DNA from: Bacillota bacterium
GTDB taxonomy: Bacteria > Bacillota > Clostridia > Oscillospirales > Ruminococcaceae
DNA: 64,000 nt
Assembly: GCA_023418925.1 (NCBI GenBank)
Contig: JAEZYS010000006.1
Span: 62,001 to 126,000 of the forward strand
Reading direction: 5' to 3'
The notes beneath the pieces were generated by a model. It was not told the origin of the DNA and searched no databases. It saw only the letters and a list, made by a program, of their open reading frames with translations. Every line of letters begins with the position of its first letter. The first letter of the stretch is position 1. The position numbers were made by a program, and so were the translations under genes. Below are positions 43,153 through 51,060 of the stretch, piece after piece.

Positions 43153-44460
43153 ATGTCAAAGTATTGGAACGAATCAATTGAATGTGCCACAAAAGATGAA
43201 ATGCGCGCGCTGCAGAGTTTCAGACTTTCACAGACTATAAGGCGTGTTTATAAGAATGTTCCGTTCTATCGTGAAAAGATGGAGGCAATAGGAGTAACAC
43301 CTGATGACATAAGAAGTGTCGAAGATCTTTACAAGCTTCCTTTTGTTATTAAGCAGGATCTTCGTGATACATATCCTTATGGCATGTTTGCTGTTCCTAT
43401 GGATCAGGTTGTAAGACTTCATGCTTCCTCCGGAACAACAGGTAAGCAGATTGTTGTAGGATACACACAGAATGACCTTGATATGTGGGCAGACTGCTGC
43501 GCAAGGGCTCTGACCGCTGCAGGAGCAAGTAAAAAAGACTTTATGCAGGTTTCATATGGTTATGGATTATTTACAGGTGGTCTTGGAATGCACGGCGGTG
43601 CTGAGAAAGCTGGACTTACTGTTATTCCTGTTTCAACGGGTAATACACAAAGGCAGATTAATATAATCAAGGACTTTGGTTCAACTGTTATCTGCTGTAC
43701 TCCTTCTTATGCTCTTTTCCTTGCTGAAACAATGAATGAAATGGGAATTACCAAGGATGACATAAAGCTTAAAATCGGTGTTTTCGGCGCTGAACCTTGG
43801 ACAGAAGAAATGCGAACTGAAATACAGAACAAGCTCGGATTGAAAGCATATGACATTTACGGACTTACTGAAATTGTAGGACCTGGTGTTGCTTTTGAAT
43901 GCGAAGAACAGACAGGAATGCATATAAATGAGGATAATTTCATTGTAGAAACAATTGACCCTGATACTGGAAGGGTTCTTCCGGAAGGTGAACAGGGAGA
44001 ACTTGTATTCACCTGCATTTCTAAGGAAGCATTCCCTGTAATCAGATACAGAACAAAAGATATCGGTATTCTCTCAAGAGAAAAGTGTTCATGCGGACGT
44101 ACTCTTATTAAAATGCTCAAGCCTAAGGGACGTACTGATGATATGCTTATCATCAGGGGTGTAAATGTATTCCCTTCACAGGTTGAATCTGTACTTCTTT
44201 CTCTTGGAAACACATCACCTCATTATCAGCTTATCGTTGACAGAGTTAACAATACTGATACTTTAGAAATTAAGGTAGAACTTACAGATGAAATGTTCTC
44301 TGATACTGTAAAGAGCCTTGAAGAACAGGAACGTGCAATTAAGGCTGCAATTGAATCAACACTTGGTATTTCAGCTAAAATCACTCTCGTAGAACCTAAA
44401 ACCCTCACAAGATTTGAAGGCAAGGCTGTAAGGGTTGTAGATAAACGTAAGCTTCACTAA
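43153..44460 (+). CDS. paaK: Phenylacetate-CoA ligase family protein
   Basis: 435 residues, normal PaaK length. Adenylation motifs: HASSGTTGKQIVVGYTQND (P-loop), SYGYGLFTGGLGMHGGAE, KAYDIYGLTEIVGPGVAFEC and PKGRTDDMLIIRGVNVFPSQVE. PaaK-type AMP-forming ligases activate arylacetates to CoA esters. Together with IorAB this could carry out arylacetate activation followed by reductive carboxylation to arylpyruvates, a route known for making aromatic amino acids in rumen bacteria; running the other way, it would form arylacetates from amino acids. GGGAGGAG precedes the ATG. An ACT protein follows. Confidence 0.93.
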   Translation: MSKYWNESIECATKDEMRALQSFRLSQTIRRVYKNVPFYREKMEAIGVTPDDIRSVEDLYKLPFVIKQDLRDTYPYGMFAVPMDQVVRLHASSGTTGKQIVVGYTQNDLDMWADCCARALTAAGASKKDFMQVSYGYGLFTGGLGMHGGAEKAGLTVIPVSTGNTQRQINIIKDFGSTVICCTPSYALFLAETMNEMGITKDDIKLKIGVFGAEPWTEEMRTEIQNKLGLKAYDIYGLTEIVGPGVAFECEEQTGMHINEDNFIVETIDPDTGRVLPEGEQGELVFTCISKEAFPVIRYRTKDIGILSREKCSCGRTLIKMLKPKGRTDDMLIIRGVNVFPSQVESVLLSLGNTSPHYQLIVDRVNNTDTLEIKVELTDEMFSDTVKSLEEQERAIKAAIESTLGISAKITLVEPKTLTRFEGKAVRVVDKRKLH

Positions 44461-44477
44461 AATTAGGAGGGATCATT

Positions 44478-44909
44478 ATGTTAATTAAGCAGATTTCTAT
44501 TTTTGTAGAGAATAAGCCTGGCAGACTTTCCGGAATAACAAGATTGCTTAAGGAAAATGATATTGATATCCGTGCATTGTCAATAGCTGATACCAGAGAT
44601 TTCGGAATTCTTAGACTTATTGTGAACAAGCCGGAGAAAACCATTGAAATTCTTAAAAATGCAAATTGCACGGTTTCACTTACAAATGTTATTGCAATTG
44701 GTATTTCCGATAAGCCGGGCGGACTTGCAGACGCTATGGATACACTCTATGCTTCAAATATTTCTGTTGAATATATGTATGCATTTATATCCAAATCTGA
44801 AGATCAGGCTTATGTTATTTTCCGTGTTGACAACAATGACAGAGCTATTGAAGCACTAAACGAAAATAACTTCACGCTGCTCACAAGCGAACAAGTTTAC
44901 GAAATGTAA
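44478..44909 (+). CDS. ACT domain amino acid-binding protein
   Basis: 143 residues, two ACT domains in tandem: LIKQISIFVENKPGRLSGITRLLKENDIDIRAL (residues 2-70) and VIAIGISDKPGGLADAMDTLYASNISVEYM (residues 73-140). ACT domains bind amino acids; stand-alone double-ACT proteins commonly follow iorAB/paaK genes in anaerobes and presumably sense aromatic amino acids. AGGAGGGATC precedes the ATG, 17 nt after paaK, so it is in the operon. A perfect 11-bp hairpin closes the transcript. Confidence 0.9.
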   Translation: MLIKQISIFVENKPGRLSGITRLLKENDIDIRALSIADTRDFGILRLIVNKPEKTIEILKNANCTVSLTNVIAIGISDKPGGLADAMDTLYASNISVEYMYAFISKSEDQAYVIFRVDNNDRAIEALNENNFTLLTSEQVYEM

Positions 44910-44918
44910 TTAATTTTA

Positions 44919-44945
44919 AATGGGAAGAATTATTTTCTTCCCATT
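44919..44945 (+). terminator. Terminator after the ACT gene
   Basis: AATGGGAAGAA pairs perfectly with TTCTTCCCATT (11 bp, 5-nt loop), 9 nt after the stop. The downstream tail is only moderately T-rich. Confidence 0.75.
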
Positions 44946-44989
44946 CTTCGTTATTTTGCATAATTATTATGGTAAATTCAACTAAAGCA

Positions 44990-45018
44990 TTGACAATATT
45001 ATCATTATGCTTTATAAT
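44990..45018 (+). promoter_or_regulatory. Consensus sigma-A promoter of the lipoprotein gene
   Basis: TTGACA, 17-bp spacer, TATAAT: an exact consensus match, 65 nt before the lipoprotein ATG. Confidence 0.9.
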
Positions 45019-45082
45019 AATATTAAATTTTACATAATTATTTGTTTTTACCTTAATTAGATATATTATCATGGAGGCCTTT

Positions 45083-45718
45083 ATGAAAAAGCTACTATGT
45101 GTTCTTATGTCCGTAATTCTATGCTGTATGTTGTTTTCCTCATGTAAAAAAGAAGAAACTGCTAAAGCACAGGCTGAATATGCAGGCATCCTTACCAAAG
45201 TAAGACTTGGAATGGATATTAATAAAATAATCAGTCTTCAGAAGGACGGAATTGATCTCTATTACGAAACGGACACAGAAATATGGAGCATTAATAACGA
45301 TACAGAAATTATTGAAGTCAGAAATCTTATTCCGGCTGATGCAGCATATTACTATGCTGATGATTCTATAATTACATATTTCTTTAATTATGACAGTAAG
45401 CAGGATAATTACTTTCTGAATGGATATATGCAGGAAATAACCTGTGTTCTTGACCGCCCAACAGCTGAGAAATATTTTGAGCAAAAATCTGCTCAGCTTG
45501 CGGCTAAGTATGCTGTTGAAGCGAAAGGAAAGATGACAGGAACTGAGGGAATAGATCAGGATCTGGTTTATGTAAAGACTTTAAGCTGTAATACATTTGA
45601 TGTAGAATTCACAATGAATCTTACTTATGATACTGTTAACGATGTTGATGATTATTATGCAACATTTTTCAGTATTAAAATTACTGAAGCAGCTACAAAG
45701 ACACCAGTTGATATTTAA
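45083..45718 (+). CDS. Putative lipoprotein, 211 aa
   Basis: A signal peptide (MKKLLCVLMSVILCCMLF) ends in the lipobox FSSC, so the protein is exported and lipid-anchored. The mature part has no family I recognise; it includes GTEGIDQDLVYVKTLSCNTFDVEFTMNL near the end and alternating acidic and aromatic residues suggesting a beta-rich domain. ATG 45083 has GGAGG 5 nt upstream and is preferred over 45071. It has its own consensus promoter and terminator, so it is a single-gene transcript. A role in the envelope is all that can be said. Confidence 0.7.
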   Translation: MKKLLCVLMSVILCCMLFSSCKKEETAKAQAEYAGILTKVRLGMDINKIISLQKDGIDLYYETDTEIWSINNDTEIIEVRNLIPADAAYYYADDSIITYFFNYDSKQDNYFLNGYMQEITCVLDRPTAEKYFEQKSAQLAAKYAVEAKGKMTGTEGIDQDLVYVKTLSCNTFDVEFTMNLTYDTVNDVDDYYATFFSIKITEAATKTPVDI

Positions 45719-45724
45719 AAAATA

Positions 45725-45748
45725 AACCGCCTGAAAAGGCGGTTTTTT
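45725..45748 (+). terminator. Terminator after the lipoprotein gene
   Basis: ACCGCCT and AGGCGGT around a GAAA loop, followed by TTTTTT; a textbook intrinsic terminator. Confidence 0.93.
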
Positions 45749-46046
45749 ATGTTTATAAATATACATAATGATATATTTTTTATGAATTTATCAGGTATAT
45801 AAATGTGGATAATTATACATAATAAATTTCATAATCACTCTGATTTAATATAATTATCCTTGTATCAACTTAAACTTTTCAGCATTGATTCACATATTTA
45901 TCACACTGCAAAATTACAATATAGACATAAACTTAATAAAAGGCAGGTTGATATTACGGAAAGATAATTTCTTACAGAGTTTTGTTTCCTCTGACAAATT
46001 TTTAAAACATTCTTAACCTCATAAAGATTTGAAAGGAAGATTATTT
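45749..46046 (+). other. AT-rich intergenic region before htrA
   Basis: About 300 nt without a credible reading frame. It holds a TATAAT (45849) with a weak -35 and one perfect DnaA-box-like nonamer (TGTGGATAA, 45804-45812). I see no clear promoter, riboswitch or operator for htrA, although one must lie here since a terminator precedes it. Confidence 0.4.
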
Positions 46047-47339
46047 ATGTACGAAAACTTTAATGATTTTAACAAAAACAATGCTATTGATTTAGAGCCT
46101 TCTGCTCCTAAAAAAAAGAATAAAACTGCTAAGGTTATTGCATTTGTTCTTTCAGTTGCAATAATCGGAGGTGCATCAGGATTTGGCGGAGCATACTTAT
46201 CTAACACTATGTTTGATAATTCAGATATTGTAAGTAACACTGTTTCACCGTCAGAACATTCTTATCAGACAACTGAAGAGAATTCATCTGCTGAAAATAA
46301 TGTAACACACCTTGTAAACAATCCGACTTCAGCAGAAACCTTGACTACAAAGGAAATTGTAAAGAAAATGACCCCGTCTGTTGTTCTGGTAAGCTCTGAA
46401 TTTTCAAATGGTTCAGGTACAGGAACGGGTATTGTTATGAGCAAGGATGGATATATCATTACAAATGCTCACGTTATTGAAAGCGAAGTCACTAAGTATG
46501 ACGGACCATCAGGTGATGTTTTCGGATTCTGGTCATTCGGCGGTGGTTCATATTCGACAACGATGGAGAAATCCAGCAAGATTACAGTAACCTTATCAGA
46601 CGATTCAGAATATGAAGCCAAAATTATTGGCAGTGATACTAACAGCGACCTTGCTGTACTGAAAATTGAGGCAAATAATCTTACACCTGCAGAATTCGGA
46701 GAGTCTACATCGCTTGAAATGGGTGATAAAGCAGTTGCAATAGGTTATCCAGCTGGCCTCGGACTTTCAACATCCGAGGGAATAGTATCAGGTCTTGACA
46801 GGGATATATCCTTTGAAACAAAAACAGGTGGAAAAGCAACAATGACGCTTATTCAGACTGATGCAGCTATTAACCCAGGTAACTCTGGTGGTCCTCTGGT
46901 AAATCAAAATGGTCAGGTAATCGGCATTACTTCATCAAAGCTTGTTGATAGTTCAATCGAGGGACTTGGATTTGCTATTCCTATTTCCGATGCTGTACCG
47001 CTTATCGACGAATTAATGGATAATGGATATATTGTTGATAAGACACCTACAATTGGCATTACAGGTACAGATATCACAACAGCATCACAGAGATATTATG
47101 ACCTCCCGGTATCAAGTGGTGTAATGATTATATCAGTTGACTCAGGTTCAGGTGCTGCAAATGCAGGACTTTCAGAGGGAGATATAATTATCAAAGCAGA
47201 CGGTAAAAAGGTTGAAACCATGGATGAGCTTATTTCTATAAAAAATAAGCACAAAGCAGGCGATACGATGACACTTACACTTGCAAGAAAAGATGGTGAT
47301 GTTGATATAAACATCGTTCTTGATACAAAATCTGAATAA
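46047..47339 (+). CDS. htrA: HtrA/DegP-type serine protease
   Basis: About 430 residues. A 29-residue cytoplasmic tail, one membrane span (30-52), an acidic linker, then a trypsin-like domain with His142 (ITNAHVIE), Asp201 (NSDLAVLKI) and Ser280 (NPGNSGGPLV). One C-terminal PDZ domain (VSSGVMIISVDSGSGAANAGLSEGDIIIKADG) recognises unfolded substrates. It is a membrane-anchored quality-control protease of the HtrA/HtrB type. ATG 46047 (AAAGGAAG upstream) is preferred over 46029. It is a single-gene unit closed by a terminator. A glycine-rich FGFWSFGGGSY loop (about 159-169) is inserted after the His motif, as in other Gram-positive HtrAs. Confidence 0.94.
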   Translation: MYENFNDFNKNNAIDLEPSAPKKKNKTAKVIAFVLSVAIIGGASGFGGAYLSNTMFDNSDIVSNTVSPSEHSYQTTEENSSAENNVTHLVNNPTSAETLTTKEIVKKMTPSVVLVSSEFSNGSGTGTGIVMSKDGYIITNAHVIESEVTKYDGPSGDVFGFWSFGGGSYSTTMEKSSKITVTLSDDSEYEAKIIGSDTNSDLAVLKIEANNLTPAEFGESTSLEMGDKAVAIGYPAGLGLSTSEGIVSGLDRDISFETKTGGKATMTLIQTDAAINPGNSGGPLVNQNGQVIGITSSKLVDSSIEGLGFAIPISDAVPLIDELMDNGYIVDKTPTIGITGTDITTASQRYYDLPVSSGVMIISVDSGSGAANAGLSEGDIIIKADGKKVETMDELISIKNKHKAGDTMTLTLARKDGDVDINIVLDTKSE

Positions 47340-47348
47340 TGTTATATT

Positions 47349-47381
47349 AAGCGTATCTATTTTCGGATACGCTTATTTTTT
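47349..47381 (+). terminator. Terminator after htrA
   Basis: AAGCGTATC and GATACGCTT (9 bp perfect, 8-nt loop) followed by ATTTTTTA. Confidence 0.92.
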
Positions 47382-47404
47382 ATATTCATAAAATGTAATT
47401 TATC

Positions 47405-47433
47405 TAGACAATTAAGTAAATGCATGATATAAT
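47405..47433 (+). promoter_or_regulatory. Promoter of the parvulin-like lipoprotein gene
   Basis: TAGACA, 17-bp spacer, TATAAT with extended TGA, 36 nt before the start codon. Confidence 0.75.
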
Positions 47434-47468
47434 ATATTATATTTTATTTTTACGGAGGTTTTTTGACA

Positions 47469-48866
47469 ATGTCATTTATTAAAAAGGTTACTGCTGTTTT
47501 AATTTCTGCAGTAATGTTGCTTAGCCTTGCAGCCTGCGGTGAATCTTCAACCTGGGCAGCTAAAATCAATAACACAGAATTAAGAGCAGGAATATATATA
47601 TATTTCTCTATGGAAGCATATTTTGATGCAACATCAAAGCTTGAAGAAGGTCAGACTGATGTTTTCAGCATAACTATCGATGGCAAGAATGCTGAACAAT
47701 GGATTAAAGATGAAGCAACAAGATATATGCAGGAGTATGTAGCTGTTGAAGAAAAATTCACTGAATTAGGTCTTACTTTATCTGAAGACGAAATTAATCA
47801 GGTTAAGAGTTTTGCTGAACAGATGTGGCAATATTATGGCTCTGTTTATGAAGGATATGGCATCAGCCAGCAGTCAAGTATTGATATTTCTATAAACGGA
47901 CTTAAAAAGAATGCAATTTTTGATTACTACTATGGTGACGAAGGCATTGAAAAAGTTGACGAAAATATTATCAAGGATTATATTTCTAAAAACTATGCAC
48001 ACATAAACTCTATCAAGATGGAACTTAAGGATGGAGAAGGTAACCTTCTTAAATCAGATGGTAAAGCTGAAATTGAAAAGATGGCTGAAAGCTATATTGA
48101 CAGGGCCAAATCAGGCGAGGATTTCAATAAACTTGTTGATGAATATAATGCATATTATCAGAATCTCGTGTCAGAAGCTCAGCAAAAGGCTGCTGCAGAT
48201 AGTGGTTTGCTAACTGATGGAACAGGTGCAATTGAAGTTCAGCCAAGTGATGCGCAAACCAATTCCGCTGATGAAAATACAAATGAAACAACATTTACCG
48301 CAAAGGTTCTTGAAGTTACTGACAATACAATAACTGTTGAGCCTGCGGAAGGAAGCAATGAACTTAATTCAGCAGATAAGATTACTCTGGACAAGCTTGA
48401 TGCTGATGTTATTGTTGGTGATAATGTAAAGATAACTTACAATGGCGGAATAATGGAATCATACCCAGCACAGATTACAGCAACCAGAGTTGAAAAGATT
48501 GAAGAAGCTGCTCAGCCTACTCCAGAGCAGACTGAAGAAGAAACTCAGGATTATTCAACAGTTGTGAAAAAAGATTCAGCTACTCCTTCAAAAACTGTTT
48601 GTGACAAGCTTTTTGATGGTTCAATGAAGTACGGCGACATAGTTCTCATTAAGGAGGACGAAGTTTATTACGTTGTTTCTTATATGGACATTCTTGAAAA
48701 AGAAGGATACTATGATTCTTCTAAGAAATCTGTTCTTCATGAAATAAAGGATGAAGAATTTGATACTTTAGTTTCCACATGGACTGCAAATCAGACTGTT
48801 GATCTTAACGAAAAGGCTTACAACAGATATGATGTAAAGAAGTTTGCTGAAACAGAAGCCGAATAA
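47469..48866 (+). CDS. SurA/parvulin-like lipoprotein with inserted beta domain
   Basis: About 465 residues. Signal peptide with lipobox LAAC (residues 17-20). The N-terminal helical part (WAAKINNTELRAGIYIYFS and onwards) resembles SurA/PrsA-type chaperones; a degenerate parvulin-like region (KAEIEKMAESYIDRAKSGEDFNKLV) follows. Inserted before the C-terminal end (about 265-345) is a compact beta domain (TFTAKVLEVTDNTITVEP and VGDNVKITYNGGIMES) resembling DUF3221-like OB folds. The C-terminus (KTVCDKLFDGSMKYGDIVLI) looks like the rest of the parvulin part. ATG 47469 (GGAGG 10 nt upstream) is chosen over TTG 47463. Foldase function is inferred. Confidence 0.7.
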   Translation: MSFIKKVTAVLISAVMLLSLAACGESSTWAAKINNTELRAGIYIYFSMEAYFDATSKLEEGQTDVFSITIDGKNAEQWIKDEATRYMQEYVAVEEKFTELGLTLSEDEINQVKSFAEQMWQYYGSVYEGYGISQQSSIDISINGLKKNAIFDYYYGDEGIEKVDENIIKDYISKNYAHINSIKMELKDGEGNLLKSDGKAEIEKMAESYIDRAKSGEDFNKLVDEYNAYYQNLVSEAQQKAAADSGLLTDGTGAIEVQPSDAQTNSADENTNETTFTAKVLEVTDNTITVEPAEGSNELNSADKITLDKLDADVIVGDNVKITYNGGIMESYPAQITATRVEKIEEAAQPTPEQTEEETQDYSTVVKKDSATPSKTVCDKLFDGSMKYGDIVLIKEDEVYYVVSYMDILEKEGYYDSSKKSVLHEIKDEEFDTLVSTWTANQTVDLNEKAYNRYDVKKFAETEAE

Positions 48867-48887
48867 TAACGCTTTGTGTCAGTTTAG

Positions 48888-48916
48888 TCACCTCTGCATA
48901 TAATGTGTAGAGGTGA
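48888..48916 (+). promoter_or_regulatory. Hairpin holding the amidase ribosome site
   Basis: TCACCTCT pairs perfectly with AGAGGTGA, with further pairs inside; the second strand contains the GAGGTG ribosome site of the amidase gene. It also resembles a terminator (ATTTTTA follows). It could both end the upstream transcript and limit amidase translation. Confidence 0.55.
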
Positions 48917-48921
48917 TTTTT

Positions 48922-49662
48922 ATGCCGATAGTATTTCTTAGTCCGTCAACTCAAGAATTTAATCCATATTTAAGTGGCGGAAATGAAGAGTTATATATGA
49001 ATATGATCGCTGACAGAATGGAACCTTATCTTCGTTCGTCAGGTATACAGTATGTAAGAAATAACCCTGCCAGAACAGCAGCTGGAGCTATACAGGAATC
49101 TAATGCAGGAAATTATGATGTTCATCTCGCTTTGCATTCAAATGCTGGTGGAGGAGAATTTGCTGGGAAATTAAGAGGAATAGATATTTATTACTCTCCT
49201 TATTCTAATCTTAGCAGGAACTTAGCAAACATCATTGCAAATAATCTTGAATCTATTTATCCTTTACCGTCCAAAGTAAATGCTGTTCCAACTTCTTCTC
49301 TTGGAGAAGTAACAAAAACAAAAGCTGTTGCAAATCTAGCTGAACTTGGTTACCATGATAATCCAGAAGATGAAAAATGGATAAAAGATAATCTTACACC
49401 AATTGCTAAAAACCTTGTACAGTCACTTGCTGATTACTTCGGCATTCCTTTTGTTGAAGCTACACCAGTAAGAAGAGGTGTTGTATTTACAGATGGGTCT
49501 AATCTTAACATAAGAAAATTCCCTACCACTTCATCTGCTGTTATTGGCTCTATTCCGAATGGAGCAACAGTTAATGTTTACGGATCTACAGGTAACTGGT
49601 ATGTTGTTAAGTATTTGTCAACAGTAGGATATGCTGCTCAGGATTTTATTGAGATTCAATAA
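48922..49662 (+). CDS. N-acetylmuramoyl-L-alanine amidase-like protein with SH3 domain
   Basis: 246 residues. The N-terminal domain (1-175) belongs to the amidase_3 fold: NEELYMNMIADRMEPYL, HLALHSNA (His72) and VANLAELGYHDNPEDEKWI. Residues 180-246 form a bacterial SH3 domain (GSNLNIRKFPTTSSAVIGSI). There is no signal peptide: MPIVFLSPSTQEFNPY starts at once with the domain. The His of the usual DPGHGG motif is replaced (SPSTQEF), so a standard zinc ligand is missing. This variant is known to me from other clostridia. Possible roles are in lysis of the mother cell or spore wall. ATG 48922 is used; GTG 48913 lies inside the ribosome site. Confidence 0.8.
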   Translation: MPIVFLSPSTQEFNPYLSGGNEELYMNMIADRMEPYLRSSGIQYVRNNPARTAAGAIQESNAGNYDVHLALHSNAGGGEFAGKLRGIDIYYSPYSNLSRNLANIIANNLESIYPLPSKVNAVPTSSLGEVTKTKAVANLAELGYHDNPEDEKWIKDNLTPIAKNLVQSLADYFGIPFVEATPVRRGVVFTDGSNLNIRKFPTTSSAVIGSIPNGATVNVYGSTGNWYVVKYLSTVGYAAQDFIEIQ

Positions 49663-49679
49663 ATTATACTGATATCAAG

Positions 49680-49718
49680 ATAAGGGTACCATTAATTCTG
49701 GTTTGGTACCCTTATTTT
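49680..49718 (+). terminator. Terminator after the amidase gene
   Basis: ATAAGGGTACC and GGTACCCTTAT (11 bp perfect) followed by TTTTGTT. Confidence 0.9.
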
Positions 49719-49795
49719 GTTATAAATTACTGCAAGCAAGAATTATACCCCAACAGTTTTCATATACTTTTATTGTATTTTAATTAATTAAAATA

Positions 49796-49824
49796 TTGCA
49801 GTGAAGTTTGATTTGTGATATAAT
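49796..49824 (+). promoter_or_regulatory. Promoter of ddl
   Basis: TTGCAG, 17-bp spacer, TATAAT with extended TGA; the start codon lies 55 nt downstream. Confidence 0.8.
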
Positions 49825-49839
49825 AATATATAATTGTTT

Positions 49840-49852
49840 TGTAACCGTTACA
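49840..49852 (+). promoter_or_regulatory. Palindrome at the start of the ddl transcript
   Basis: TGTAAC-C-GTTACA, a perfect 13-bp palindrome about 10 bp after the predicted transcription start. It has the size and place of an operator for a dimeric repressor; the protein is unknown. Confidence 0.4.
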
Positions 49853-49878
49853 TAATTTAGCCTTTTGGAGGAATTTAC

Positions 49879-50937
49879 ATGTCTAAAATACGCGTTGCCG
49901 TTATATTCGGAGGGGTTTCTAACGAACATGACATATCGCTGATATCTGCAACTAATGTTATAACCAATCTGCCGGCAGATAAATATGAAATTATCCCTGT
50001 TGGAATTACTAAAAAGGGACGCTGGTTGTACTATCCGGGCGATATCAGAAATATTTCTCTCGGTACATGGGATTCCAATCCTGACTGTGCTCCTGCTGTT
50101 ATTCTGCCTGATCCCATGTATAAAGGAATTATCAAGATGGAAGAGGGCGGGTATTCAACAACAAAGATTGATGTTGTCTTCCCAGTTTTACATGGAAAAA
50201 ACGGTGAAGATGGTACGATTCAAGGACTTCTTGAAATGTCAGGAATTCCTTATGTTGGCTGTGGATGTCTTGCTTCTGCTGTATGCATGGACAAAGCTTT
50301 TGCTCATACTGTTCTTGAAAGCAACGGCATAAAAATGGCTAAATGGAGACAGATTAAGCAATGTGAACTTAATAAGCTTGATGAAATCTGCACTGATATT
50401 GCAGATGAGCTTGATTATCCTTTATTTGTAAAGCCTGCAAACAGCGGTTCATCTGTCGGAGTAAATAAAGCAAGCAACTTTGAAGAACTTAAAAATGCAA
50501 TTAAGATTGCTTTTTCACACGATACAAAAGTTATAATTGAAGAAGAAATCGTAGGACGTGAACTTGAATGTGCTGTTTTCGGAACAGACACACCTTTTGC
50601 TTCTCACGTTGGTGAGATAGTTTCCTGCAATGAATTCTATGATTATGAGGCAAAGTACATACTTGGAACTTCTGGACTTCAGATCCCAGCTGATATATCA
50701 GATACGGTTTCAAGAGAAATCAGAGAAACTGCTGTCAAGGCTTTCAGGGCTGTCGATTGTTCAGGTTTATCACGAATTGACTTCTTCCTCAAAGAAGATG
50801 GTACAGTTATTCTTAATGAAATAAACACCCTGCCTGGATTTACTTCAATAAGTATGTATCCAAAGCTTATGGAAGACATGGGAATTTCTCAGCCTGAGCT
50901 TCTTGACAAACTTATTATGCTTGCTCTTGAAGGATAA
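49879..50937 (+). CDS. ddl: D-alanine--D-alanine ligase
   Basis: 352 residues. ATP-grasp enzyme that makes D-Ala-D-Ala for peptidoglycan. VAVIFGGVSNEHDISLISATNV at the N-terminus, VFPVLHGKNGEDGTIQGLLEM, KPANSGSSVGVNKAS for ATP, EEEIVGRELECAVFG, and SRIDFFLKEDGTVILNEINTLPGFTSISMYP with the metal ligands at the end. The FTSISMYPKL segment fits ordinary D-Ala-D-Ala ligases rather than D-Ala-D-Lac ligases, whose active-site segment differs; this is from memory. TTGGAGG lies 8 nt before the ATG. murI follows about 120 nt later. Confidence 0.94.
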   Translation: MSKIRVAVIFGGVSNEHDISLISATNVITNLPADKYEIIPVGITKKGRWLYYPGDIRNISLGTWDSNPDCAPAVILPDPMYKGIIKMEEGGYSTTKIDVVFPVLHGKNGEDGTIQGLLEMSGIPYVGCGCLASAVCMDKAFAHTVLESNGIKMAKWRQIKQCELNKLDEICTDIADELDYPLFVKPANSGSSVGVNKASNFEELKNAIKIAFSHDTKVIIEEEIVGRELECAVFGTDTPFASHVGEIVSCNEFYDYEAKYILGTSGLQIPADISDTVSREIRETAVKAFRAVDCSGLSRIDFFLKEDGTVILNEINTLPGFTSISMYPKLMEDMGISQPELLDKLIMLALEG

Positions 50938-51060
50938 TTGAACTTTTCGGATCAGATATCCGCAGATATACTGCTCCGCTTTCTCGGAGGCTTTCCACAC
51001 TATCTTCTGCTTCACCTCCACTAAAAATAATTATTTGTCTGCGGAGAAATGAGGTTGGAA

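Noticed and set aside
45804..45812. Perfect DnaA box (TGTGGATAA) in an AT-rich gap
   Set aside because: Only one copy, and no dnaA, dnaN, rpmH or box cluster nearby; not evidence for an origin.
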